This document shows positions 26,234 through 34,442 of a stretch of 64,000 nt of DNA, piece by piece; within the stretch, counting starts at the first letter, position 1, and the number at the start of each line of letters is the position of its first letter. Both the position numbers and the translations under genes were made by a program. This DNA is from JANXZS01 sp963797255 (GTDB lineage Bacteria > Acidobacteriota > Terriglobia > Terriglobales > Acidobacteriaceae): contig CAWCOV010000036.1 in assembly GCA_963797255.1 (NCBI GenBank), forward strand, positions 1 through 64,000, in the 5' to 3' direction. A model generated the notes under the pieces. It was given only the letters and a program-made list of their open reading frames with translations. It had not been told where the DNA came from and did not search any database.

Positions 26234-28335
26234 CCGGAAACAATCTCGCTGAAATCGGCGATACTCGACGATCCATGAAGGATCGACGCAATCAGCGCCA
26301 GCCGGTTTTGCCTGAGATCCGGTTCCGGAGCCATGACCATCACCTTGTCGAAGAACCCGTCTACTGCCGGTCGCAGCGTTGCGATCTGTTCCATGGCGGC
26401 ACTGTAGGACTGGGACTCGCGCAACGCTTCAATGCGAGGAGCCAACGCCGCGGTCTGTTCTGCAAGCAGAATCTCGGCGGGGTCTTGAAGCAGCTTTGGA
26501 TTTACTTCCTGCGTGATGGTTTCGCCCTTCTCTTCGGCCTGTTTCAGAATGTTCTTGATGCGCTTGAACGCCCCGGAGATGGCGACGAAATCTTCCGAAC
26601 CGCGAACCTGCGTCAATGCTTCAGCCCGGTTGATCGCATCAGGAACCGTCGTGATCTCAGTCGCCAGCACCGCCTTGATTACGTCGTATGCGAGACCCTT
26701 GGCGTCACGGAGATAGAATTCCAGCCGTTCGTGCAGAAAGCGAAGAACCGGCGCCGCAACCTTCTCAAAATTTGGCTGCGAAGAGCTTTGAACGGCAGCA
26801 TTGCAGAGTTCATCCAGCCGAAGAACCAAAGTCGACTCAGCGAGTATCTTGATCACGCCATTGGCTGCACGCCGTAGTGCGAAAGGATCTTTCGATCCGG
26901 TTGGCTCGAGGCCAATCGCGAACATATCAACCACCGTCGACATGCGATCAGCCAGACCCAGCAGTTGTCCTTCCACTGTCGATGGGATTTTATCTTCCAT
27001 CGAGGCGGGCATGTACTGCGTGTAAATCGCAGTCGCAACGATCTCGCCGTGTCCCTGCGCGCGCGCATAAAGGCCGCCGACGATGCCCTGCAGTTCGGTA
27101 AATTCTTTCACCAACTCCGCAGTGAGATCCGTTTTGGCAAGATTTACCGCGAGCAGAAGTTCGGGCTTGTTGACAATCGCGTCTTTCGCCTCCGCGAGAT
27201 TGGCAAGTCGAGCCGCAAGCCGTAAGTTCGTTTCCGTTTTCGCGTGATAGCTTCCCAGATCTTTCTGAAAAGTGACTGACTTCAACATCTCCACACGATC
27301 CTGCAGCGGGATCTTCTGGTCGTAGTTCCAAAAGAAACGGGCGTCGTTGAAGCGTGCACGAAGCACGCGCTCATTGCCATGGCGTATCAGCCCTTCCGGG
27401 TCTCCTTCCGTATTCAGCACGGCAAGAAAATATGGAGCAAGCTTGCCGTCCGCAGATTCCACAGCGAAGTATTTCTGATGGTCGCGCATAACCGTCACGA
27501 GAACTTCTTCGGGAAGCGTAAGGTATTCGTCTTCGAAGCTGCCGAGGAGCACCGACGGCCACTCGGTGAGGTTCGCAACCGTATCGACCAGAGGCTCATC
27601 CTCGCGCCAACGCGCGCCCGCGACGGTTCGGGTCGTGGCATCGAGCGCTTTGCGGATCCGATGAATTCGATCTTCGGTGCTCACCATGACCTTGGCTGCT
27701 TCAAGAGCAGTTACGTAGTCGCGAGGTGAGGAAATATCGACCTGCGCATTTCCGTGAAGGATGCGATGGCCAAAGGTGAAATTTGAAGCCTGGATGCCCG
27801 CGAATTCAAGCGGCACAACGGTTTCATCGAGCAGAGCCAGCAGCCAGCGCAGCGGCCGCACCAGGCGTTCAGGTTTGCCCGGTCTCCAGTACATATTTTT
27901 TGGCCAGTAGATGGCAGCAATCTCTTGCGGCAACTTCTCGGCGAGCACATCAACAGCAGTGCCGCCCGGACGATTGACCGTGGCCGAAACGTACTCCCCT
28001 TTTGCATTGGTCAGCTTGGCAAGGTCGCCTACCTCTACATTTGCCTTCCTGGCAAAAGCCACGGCCGCAGGCGTTGGGGCATCATCCTTGAATGCGATCT
28101 TCCAGGAGGGACCGGTCAGCACTTCCTTGATGTCTTCCTGCCGGTCAAGAACGCCAGGAACAAGCACCGCGAGCCGACGTGGAGTGGAAAATGCGCTCAC
28201 CTTGCCGTGCGTTTCCGGCAGCAATCTTTCCTTCACCAGCAGAGTTTCAACGCGTCGCGACAGGTCGGCCAACGCTGATGCGATCATTCGCGCGGGAATC
28301 TCTTCGAGTCCTATTTCAAGCAGGAAGTCAGCCAT
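26230..28335 (-). CDS. glyS: Glycyl-tRNA synthetase beta subunit
   Basis: 701 residues, normal length. Starts with FLLEIGLEEIPARMI and contains the HD-like central part and the C-terminal tRNA-binding region. With GlyQ it forms the alpha2-beta2 enzyme that charges tRNA-Gly. Genes run recO, glyQ, glyS, with 89 bases between glyQ and glyS. Confidence 0.96.
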   Translation of the reverse strand: MADFLLEIGLEEIPARMIASALADLSRRVETLLVKERLLPETHGKVSAFSTPRRLAVLVPGVLDRQEDIKEVLTGPSWKIAFKDDAPTPAAVAFARKANVEVGDLAKLTNAKGEYVSATVNRPGGTAVDVLAEKLPQEIAAIYWPKNMYWRPGKPERLVRPLRWLLALLDETVVPLEFAGIQASNFTFGHRILHGNAQVDISSPRDYVTALEAAKVMVSTEDRIHRIRKALDATTRTVAGARWREDEPLVDTVANLTEWPSVLLGSFEDEYLTLPEEVLVTVMRDHQKYFAVESADGKLAPYFLAVLNTEGDPEGLIRHGNERVLRARFNDARFFWNYDQKIPLQDRVEMLKSVTFQKDLGSYHAKTETNLRLAARLANLAEAKDAIVNKPELLLAVNLAKTDLTAELVKEFTELQGIVGGLYARAQGHGEIVATAIYTQYMPASMEDKIPSTVEGQLLGLADRMSTVVDMFAIGLEPTGSKDPFALRRAANGVIKILAESTLVLRLDELCNAAVQSSSQPNFEKVAAPVLRFLHERLEFYLRDAKGLAYDVIKAVLATEITTVPDAINRAEALTQVRGSEDFVAISGAFKRIKNILKQAEEKGETITQEVNPKLLQDPAEILLAEQTAALAPRIEALRESQSYSAAMEQIATLRPAVDGFFDKVMVMAPEPDLRQNRLALIASILHGSSSIADFSEIVSG

Positions 28336-28424
28336 TCTTGTTCTATCTTTTTCCGGGGATCAATCCCCTCAAAGCTAATACTGCGAGTCAATATTGTTCG
28401 AGTAAGAAGTAGCGTTGCAGCTTC

Positions 28425-29552
28425 TTAAGTCACCTGCTGCGCGACATAGGCTTTAGCGACGCCGACGGCCAACGCGCGAATGCGGGCGATGACGCCAACT
28501 CTCTCCGTGACAGAGATTGCACCTCGAGCGTCGAGCAGATTAAAGAGGTGTGAGCATTTCAGGCAAAGGTCGTAAGCGGCGAGAACGGGAAAACGGCGAA
28601 GAGCAACTCGAATCTGAACTTCAGAAGGCGCAATTGGTTCGCCGTCTTCGTGCACTACGCGATCATGGATCTTTTCCTGACGCTCTGACTTGTGGACCGC
28701 CTTCGGAGCGAATTCCTCGTTGAACTGCGAAATCAGCGCCTGGCATTCGGCTTCATACAGCCGAAGGTGCTCCCACAGCTTAGCCACGTCCGCAAACTCG
28801 AAATTGTAGACAGAGAACTGCAACTCTTCTTCCAGGCGAACTTCTCCGTACGTGATGGCACGCCCGGTTGTGGGATCCTTTGCCCACACGATGTCGTAGA
28901 TCGAATCCACATCCTGCAAGAACGAGGCAATTCGTTCGAGGCCGTAGGTTATCTCACCGGAGATGGGGTCGAGGTCGATGCCGCCGCACTGCTGAAAATA
29001 AGTGAACTGCGTAATCTCCAACCCGTCCAGCATGACCTGCCAGCCGATGCCCCATGCACCGAGAGTCGGCGATTCCCAGTTGTCCTCTTCAAACTTGAGA
29101 TCGTGCGCATGTAGATCGATTCCAATCGCGCCCAGCGACTCCAGGTAGATTTCCTGAATGTTCACCGGCGGAGGCTTCAATATCACCTGGAACTGCGTGT
29201 GCTTGTACAGGCGATTCGGATTTTCGCCATAGCGGCCATCCGCAGGACGCCGCGACGGCTGAGCATATGCAATGCTGATGGGCTTGGGGCCGAGCACTCG
29301 AAGGAATGTGTCCGGCGACATAGTACCCGCACCCATTTCAACGTCATAGGGTTGCTGCAGCACACATCCCCGCTCCGCCCAAAAGCTTTGAAGGCGAAAC
29401 AGCAGTTGCTGGAAAGTGAGGGGAACGCGCGACCCGCCCGTCACCGAATCTTCGTTCTTTGATGAAGCAGTCAGGGCCACGCCTGGAACTCTCGGCAATT
29501 GAATTTGTTCTATTGGCGATTCTAAACGATAGCGCTGGAATTCATCCGCCAA
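28425..29552 (-). CDS. glyQ: Glycyl-tRNA synthetase alpha subunit
   Basis: 375 residues. The catalytic core begins near residue 45 (LTFQQLLFRLQSFWAERGC) and is well conserved (MGAGTMSPDTFLRVLGP, GIGWQVMLDGLEITQFTYFQQ, FNLLDARGAISVTERVG). E. coli GlyQ has 303 residues. The excess is a 44-residue N-terminal extension plus an insertion near 270-310. The ATG at 29552 overlaps recO by 11 bases. A GTG at 29444 would remove most of the extension, so the true start is uncertain. Confidence 0.93.
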   Translation of the reverse strand: MADEFQRYRLESPIEQIQLPRVPGVALTASSKNEDSVTGGSRVPLTFQQLLFRLQSFWAERGCVLQQPYDVEMGAGTMSPDTFLRVLGPKPISIAYAQPSRRPADGRYGENPNRLYKHTQFQVILKPPPVNIQEIYLESLGAIGIDLHAHDLKFEEDNWESPTLGAWGIGWQVMLDGLEITQFTYFQQCGGIDLDPISGEITYGLERIASFLQDVDSIYDIVWAKDPTTGRAITYGEVRLEEELQFSVYNFEFADVAKLWEHLRLYEAECQALISQFNEEFAPKAVHKSERQEKIHDRVVHEDGEPIAPSEVQIRVALRRFPVLAAYDLCLKCSHLFNLLDARGAISVTERVGVIARIRALAVGVAKAYVAQQVT

Positions 29553-30300
29553 GGCGTGCCAGGACGGCTGCGGTCGCTAGTTTCCGCTCCATGTTGCGCT
29601 CCAGAGACTGAAACGCAAATCGACGCAGGTCAACCGCGCGCTGACGAGGCCAGGGCTCTGTGGCAAGCGCCGAGATGGGAGTGCGAAAGATTCTCATGGC
29701 CAGCGCGTGCGAGTCTGCCGAAAGCCTGTTGTAGCCCCGGTGGGCATGTTCGGAGCAAAACAAGCCGTTCGCCTGCGAATGAAACTGGGCCGAATTCCCA
29801 CTCAGCGGGATGGCACATACAACGCACCGCGACAGATCGGGGAGCCAGCCCATTAGGCGCGTAACCCAAAGCGCAAAATATGTGAGCGGCATCCACGGCT
29901 GTTCCACTCGTGTGTATTCGAGCACCGCCAGCAGTAAGCGGAAGACAGTCTCCTGCGGATCATGGTCGGGCAGCGTATGCTCGAGAACCTCACTAAAGAA
30001 GGCAAGCACTGTGGCACGCACATAATCAACGGGCTGGGAAAGTGGCGAGCTGAGAATCTCGCAGGAGTCCAGCCTCACTAGCTCTTGTTTCGGTTTCTCT
30101 GCATAGCTGGCGCGCACATAGGTCATCGGCTCAAGCGCGCCCCCGAACCGGCGCCGGGACTTCATAGCCGCTTTCGCGACACCCTTAATTTTCCCCTGGT
30201 CCCGGGTAAACAGGGAGACGATCTGGTCCGCCTCATGCATAGGCCAGGTGCGGAGGATGATGGCTTCGGCCTGATGCGCGATCACGCGTTCCTCGTGCAA
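29542..30300 (-). CDS. recO: DNA repair protein RecO
   Basis: 252 residues. The N-terminal OB-fold (AEAIILRTWPMHEADQIVSLFTRDQGKIKGVAKAA) and the helical C-terminal part with its CVVC and later Cys/His (possible zinc site) match RecO, which loads RecA with RecR. Its 3' end overlaps glyQ. Confidence 0.92.
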   Translation of the reverse strand: MHEERVIAHQAEAIILRTWPMHEADQIVSLFTRDQGKIKGVAKAAMKSRRRFGGALEPMTYVRASYAEKPKQELVRLDSCEILSSPLSQPVDYVRATVLAFFSEVLEHTLPDHDPQETVFRLLLAVLEYTRVEQPWMPLTYFALWVTRLMGWLPDLSRCVVCAIPLSGNSAQFHSQANGLFCSEHAHRGYNRLSADSHALAMRIFRTPISALATEPWPRQRAVDLRRFAFQSLERNMERKLATAAVLARLGG

Positions 30301-30351
30301 ACAAAACGCGCAGCCCGGGAGCTGCGCGCTTGCAGTGCTGTTCGCAATATT

Positions 30352-30612
30352 TTAGCGGCCGAAAAAGGCTGAATTCTTTTCAGCAAAGTGTGCCCATTTT
30401 TCCGGCAAATCGTCGGCGGCGAATATCGCAGAAACTGGGCAGGCTGGTACACACGCGCCGCAATCGATGCATTCTACCGGGTCAATGTAGAGCATTTCTG
30501 TCTCTGCATGCTTCGGTTCGTCTTTCTTGGGGTGAATACAGTCGACGGGACATGCATCAACGCAAGCAGTGTCCTTCGTGCCGATACAGGGTTCCGCAAT
30601 CACATATGCCAT
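30352..30612 (-). CDS. fdxA: Seven-iron-type ferredoxin
   Basis: 86 residues. Clusters are carried by C-x7-C-x3-C-x3-C (residues 9-25) and CIDCGACVPACP further on, the FdxA pattern for one [3Fe-4S] and one [4Fe-4S]. The start is the Met of MAYVIAEPC at 30612, where GGAG lies about 10 bases upstream. The longer open frame upstream is not conserved. A soluble electron carrier whose partner cannot be told here. Confidence 0.9.
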   Translation of the reverse strand: MAYVIAEPCIGTKDTACVDACPVDCIHPKKDEPKHAETEMLYIDPVECIDCGACVPACPVSAIFAADDLPEKWAHFAEKNSAFFGR

Positions 30613-30721
30613 AGAAGCCGTCTCCGATTTCGTGCTTAATTTCCAACTGAATTGTAGCAGGACAAGTATGCCGCAAGAGCGCGATCTCTGGCCTGTCAAA
30701 ACAGACTTCGCGAAAGCTGAT

Positions 30722-31627
30722 TTACCTCGCCCCGCCGCTTTCCCTGCTGGCACGGCGGGCGGCAAACTCGGCGGGTGTGGGTATGGATTCCAGACCCCGT
30801 CCGGCGAACATCTCGCCAAATAGGTACATGATCTCTTTGTGCAGAAGGCCATTCGTAGCAAGCACCTCGCGGCTGTCGAGGCGAAAAGGGCTGCCGTCAA
30901 AGCGGCTTATCGACCCTCCGGCTTCCGTAACCAGGAGTGCGCCGGCGGCCGTGTCCCACGCATTCAGGTTGAATTCCCAGTAGCCGTCAAATCGCCCACA
31001 GGCGGTGTAAGCCAGATCAAGCGCAGCGGACCCTGCCCTCCGCACTCCGTGGGACCGCAGCGTGATCTCCTGGTAGAGATGGATATTTGGATTCTCATGA
31101 CGTTTGCGGCTGGGAAACCCTGTAGCCAGCAGAGCCTCCGAGAGATCGGGAACATTGGAAGAGCGGATCCGGCGGCCGTTCAGGAAGGCTCCCTGGCCTT
31201 TTTCCCCGACAAACAACTCATCTCGCATCGGGTCGTAGATCACTGCGGCAACAATCTCGCCATCTTCAGCGGCAGGCAAACCCGGCGTCCTGCGTTCTAA
31301 CCCCATGCTGACGCAGAAAACGGGAAACCGGTGGGCAAAGTTCGTGGTGCCATCCAGCGGATCGATATACCAGCGATACTCCCCATCCATGCGATCCCGG
31401 GTACCCTCTTCCCCGTAAATTCCGTGCTCGGGAAACCTTGCCAGCAATCTTTCGCGAATCAGCCGCTCCGACGACCGATCTGCCTCTGTGACAAGGTCTA
31501 CCTCGCCTTTGTACTCAGTCGCGACATCACTTTCATAAAAGGCGCGGACGAGCTTTCCTGCCTCCACTGCGATCTGGGCAGCGGGCTCCGCAAAAGGAAG
31601 TTGCACATCTACTGGGATCTTGCTCAA
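30722..31627 (-). CDS. suhB: Inositol monophosphatase-family phosphatase
   Basis: 301 residues. Metal and substrate motifs are complete: GEEG, DPLDGTTNF and WDTAAGALLVTEAGG. Such enzymes dephosphorylate myo-inositol 1-phosphate or related sugar phosphates; the exact substrate is not visible, so the symbol is by family only. It probably starts with TTG at 31627, overlapping the Hfq-like gene's TGA (TTGA), which implies translational coupling. Confidence 0.85.
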   Translation of the reverse strand: MSKIPVDVQLPFAEPAAQIAVEAGKLVRAFYESDVATEYKGEVDLVTEADRSSERLIRERLLARFPEHGIYGEEGTRDRMDGEYRWYIDPLDGTTNFAHRFPVFCVSMGLERRTPGLPAAEDGEIVAAVIYDPMRDELFVGEKGQGAFLNGRRIRSSNVPDLSEALLATGFPSRKRHENPNIHLYQEITLRSHGVRRAGSAALDLAYTACGRFDGYWEFNLNAWDTAAGALLVTEAGGSISRFDGSPFRLDSREVLATNGLLHKEIMYLFGEMFAGRGLESIPTPAEFAARRASRESGGAR

Positions 31628-31992
31628 ACGCTGCTCACCTGCGGGCTGGGAGCTATCTCCGCCCCGCTATCCGAGGGAGTGTCTGGGGAACTCAGCTTTT
31701 TCGCGGAAGAGTTTCGCGTCCGCACCTTTTCCCGCTTCGCGTTTTCCATGATGGTCCGGATCTGGTGCTTGTAGATGAAAAGGTTGGGCTTGCCCTCGCG
31801 CGTGAGTCGAATCATGCGGTCGTCGTAGTACTCAATCCAGCCAATCACGCTTTCGCCGTCCCGGAGCTTAACGATGACAGGAACCTGTTTTTCACTCAGA
31901 AAACGCAGGTAAAGCGCTTCCTGACCGGTTTCGCCGGGAGGAGGAGCTTTCGGCCGACGACGCGGTGGGTTGTCTATGGACATGGCTTTCAT
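31624..31992 (-). CDS. hfq: Hfq-like RNA chaperone
   Basis: About 122 residues. The Sm fold spans about 28-85. Sm1 reads KQVPVIVKLRDGESVIGWIEYYDDRMIRL and Sm2 carries the hallmark FIYKHQIRTI. Hfq hexamers pair small RNAs with messenger targets. The N-terminus is basic (RRRPKAPPP) and the ~35-residue tail is Ser/Pro-rich, both beyond the usual core. Candidate starts are ATG at 31992, ATG at 31983 and TTG at 32001; none has a strong ribosome site. It is more diverged than proteobacterial Hfq. Confidence 0.78.
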   Translation of the reverse strand: MKAMSIDNPPRRRPKAPPPGETGQEALYLRFLSEKQVPVIVKLRDGESVIGWIEYYDDRMIRLTREGKPNLFIYKHQIRTIMENAKREKVRTRNSSAKKLSSPDTPSDSGAEIAPSPQVSSV

Positions 31993-32022
31993 TGTATCCA
32001 AGCGCAGTGTGATTGGAGGCTG

Positions 32023-32922
32023 CTAGGGATTGGATGCGTAATAGCCCGTGCGATGCCGCACGGAAAATGCCGAACTTCCGGGCGATTTTACCTTGACCTC
32101 AATCCGGCGGAAAGGCGCGTCCGACACACGGCGCGTCGGGTAGTAGGCAAGAAGATATTGGGTGCGGAGATCAGAGGAGATTTTGTCAAAGGCGCTCTCC
32201 ACGTCCATTCCCTCGGCGTAATAGTACTTCCCGCCGGTCTCCTCCGAGAGAGTGATCATCGCGTGTTCGCCAGCCAGATCGCGCCCGGCGCTGGCCTGTA
32301 TAGGTACATCGATGATGCTGTACACCATGACCTCGGCACGGAGAGCCTGTTCCAGTGCTTTCGCGTAGTCTACGCCCTTCACCGTGTTTCCTCCGTCGGA
32401 AATCAGAATGAGGACCTTTCGCCCTTCTCTTCCCTCCAGGCTCTGGGAAGACAAGTACACCGCGTCGTAAAGGGCAGTGGCTGGACCCATCCGCAGGCTT
32501 TCCAGCCCGCGATCGATGCGGTTGATCTGGTTCGTGAATGGAACAACTTCGCGCACTTCAGATGAAAACTCGAAAAGTCCCATCTGATCGACGGGGCGCA
32601 GCAGCGTGTGCGCAAACCGGTGCGCCGCTTTCTGCTCAAGTGGGAGATCTTTGTGCACGCTGCCGCTTGTATCAATCGCGAGAAGGATGGAGAGTGGCAT
32701 CTCCGATTGGCGCTCAAAAACGGCTATTTTCTGGGGGATGTGATCTTCGGAGAGCAGGAAATCGTCACGCGTCAAATCTCCCACGATTGCGCCGTTAGCA
32801 TCGGTGACATTCACGAACACGTTCACCAGCTTGACGTTTACGCGGATCGTCGAAGGCGAATCCTGAGCTCCGCCGGGAAGAACTGCCCAACAGATCAGCA
32901 GAGCCCACAATCCTCGCCTCAT
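32023..32922 (-). CDS. Secreted VWFA-domain protein of the acidobacterial type
   Basis: 299 residues. A signal peptide (MRRGLWALLICWAVLPGGAQ) precedes the segment IRVNVKLVNVFVNVTDANG with DLTRDDFLLSEDHIPQ, which defines the VWFA-related acidobacterial family. The von Willebrand A domain follows with the MIDAS motif DTSGSVHKD and ISDGGNT. Members are usually many per acidobacterial genome and of unknown function, presumed to bind proteins through a metal ion. The ATG at 32922 overlaps the stop of the MoaD-MoaE gene (ATGA); this coupling and the signal peptide fix the start. Confidence 0.88.
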   Translation of the reverse strand: MRRGLWALLICWAVLPGGAQDSPSTIRVNVKLVNVFVNVTDANGAIVGDLTRDDFLLSEDHIPQKIAVFERQSEMPLSILLAIDTSGSVHKDLPLEQKAAHRFAHTLLRPVDQMGLFEFSSEVREVVPFTNQINRIDRGLESLRMGPATALYDAVYLSSQSLEGREGRKVLILISDGGNTVKGVDYAKALEQALRAEVMVYSIIDVPIQASAGRDLAGEHAMITLSEETGGKYYYAEGMDVESAFDKISSDLRTQYLLAYYPTRRVSDAPFRRIEVKVKSPGSSAFSVRHRTGYYASNP

Positions 32923-33629
32923 TCGTTGTTCGCCCCACTGGCAGGGTGAATGTCCGACGGGAAAGGTTCTCCCGCGGCCCAGACAGCGCCATCTTCGAAG
33001 AACTCTTTCTTCCAGATGGGCACCGTGCTTTTGAGTGTATCGATGAGCCAGCGACACGCGTCGAAGGCAGCGCCGCGATGGGCAGAAGCCACCACAATCA
33101 GGACGCTGGTTTCTCCTACCCCAAGCTGTCCCAGGCGATGAACGACGATCACATCACGTATTGGGAATCGTGCACAGGCGTCTGAGGCAAGCTTTCGCAT
33201 CTGCTCCAGGGCCATTTGCTCGTAAGCTTCATAGAGAAGATGAGTGGTTCGGCGTCCACGAGTGTTATTTCGCACGATGCCATCGAACACCACCACTGCG
33301 CCATCCTCACCCTTCTTGACAGATTCCAGCAGCTTGGCCGTGCCGATCGGCAGCCGCACCAACTCGACGCGAGGCTCTGTCGTCGATCCCCCAGACACAG
33401 GTGGCAACATCGCAATTTCATCGCCCTCGGAAATCAGACGGTCCTTGCGCGCATATTCCTGGTTCACAGCTACGGCAATCGCGCTCCACAAGCCGTGGCG
33501 GTCTGGCGCCAGCTCGCGATAATGGTCGAGAAGAGTTCCCACCGTTGCCCCCGAAGGCAGTGCGATGAGTTCCTTCTCGCGCTGAAAGATGTCCCGGAGA
33601 ACGCCAAAATATAGGACGCTTACCTGCAT
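32919..33629 (-). CDS. Fused molybdopterin synthase MoaD-MoaE
   Basis: 236 residues. Residues 1-81 are a complete MoaD ubiquitin-like domain ending PPVSGG, and about 87-225 are MoaE with SAHRGAAFDACRWLIDTLK and PIWKKE, the lysines of the active site. Molybdopterin synthase puts sulfur from the MoaD C-terminal Gly-Gly thiocarboxylate onto cPMP. Here Gly80-Gly81 is internal, followed by Ser. In M. tuberculosis MoaX, a similar fusion, the chain is cut after this Gly-Gly, so cleavage is likely here as well. The start is the Met of MQVSVLYF; the frame upstream is not conserved. Confidence 0.93.
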   Translation of the reverse strand: MQVSVLYFGVLRDIFQREKELIALPSGATVGTLLDHYRELAPDRHGLWSAIAVAVNQEYARKDRLISEGDEIAMLPPVSGGSTTEPRVELVRLPIGTAKLLESVKKGEDGAVVVFDGIVRNNTRGRRTTHLLYEAYEQMALEQMRKLASDACARFPIRDVIVVHRLGQLGVGETSVLIVVASAHRGAAFDACRWLIDTLKSTVPIWKKEFFEDGAVWAAGEPFPSDIHPASGANNE

Positions 33630-33823
33630 GACGAACAGAATACCCTGCGGGTTAGACGCAGGCTGCGTAGTTTCGCTCCTATTGTTCGGGATTGTGAAGC
33701 GGAACAACAAGTTCTCTTCGATTGCACAGCCTGAGAAACTCTCAAAATTGATACGAGTTTGGTTCAAAGCGCAATGAGAAAGCGTCAAATCTGCCCGGCG
33801 TGTCGTGCTACCATCACGTTCGC

Positions 33824-34366
33824 ATGAATACCAAAATCACTTATCTCACCCTTAACGGTCTGGCCATCCTTCTGGCGTTACCATGTGGGGCAGCAGCACA
33901 GAAGGCAACAGCGCCGGCCAAGCCTCCAGTTCATCGCTCGGCAGCCAGCCCGACAGCCGTCAAGCTGCCCGCGAATATTCCTCCAGCAGCAGGAGTAACC
34001 AAAACGGAATATGCCTTGCGCTACATCGACACCAAGATCGGCACGGGAGCGGTTGCCCGCCCCGCCATGCTCTACTCTGTGCACTACACCGGCTGGCTGT
34101 ACGATGGCACGAAGTTTGACTCTTCGGTCGACCGGGGAACTCCCATTCAATTTGTGCAGGGTCAGCGGCGAGTGATCGTAGGATGGGACACCGGATTTGA
34201 AGGAATGCATGTTGGCGGGAAACGCCGACTCTTTATTCCGTATCAACTGGCTTACGGCGAGCAGGGCAAGGGCCCAATCCCAGCAAAGTCGAATCTCATT
34301 TTCGATGTCGAACTCGTCGACATGACTGATCCAAATGCGCCTCCGCCTGCCCCACCCACTCAATAG
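33824..34366 (+). CDS. Exported FKBP-type peptidyl-prolyl isomerase
   Basis: 180 residues. Signal peptide (ITYLTLNGLAILLALPCGAAAQ), a Pro/Ala-rich linker, then one FKBP domain from about 70 to 170 with VHYTGWLYDGTKFDSSVDRGTPI, VIVGWDTGFEGMHVGGKR and IPYQLAYGEQG. It speeds proline isomerisation during folding, here in the periplasm. The ATG at 33824 was chosen because it begins the signal peptide. A bidirectional terminator follows. Confidence 0.92.
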   Translation: MNTKITYLTLNGLAILLALPCGAAAQKATAPAKPPVHRSAASPTAVKLPANIPPAAGVTKTEYALRYIDTKIGTGAVARPAMLYSVHYTGWLYDGTKFDSSVDRGTPIQFVQGQRRVIVGWDTGFEGMHVGGKRRLFIPYQLAYGEQGKGPIPAKSNLIFDVELVDMTDPNAPPPAPPTQ

Positions 34367-34400
34367 GGCTGGATAACGAGCCTGGTACATCATGGCAAAC

Positions 34401-34427
34401 AAAAGCCTGCCCGAAGGCAGGCTTTTT
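34401..34427. terminator. Bidirectional intrinsic terminator between FKBP and lon
   Basis: GCCTGCC (34405-34411), loop CGAA, GGCAGGC (34416-34422), four A before and five T after. It lies between the convergent FKBP and lon genes and can stop transcription from both. Confidence 0.9.
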
Positions 34428-34442
34428 CAACACGGAATGATA

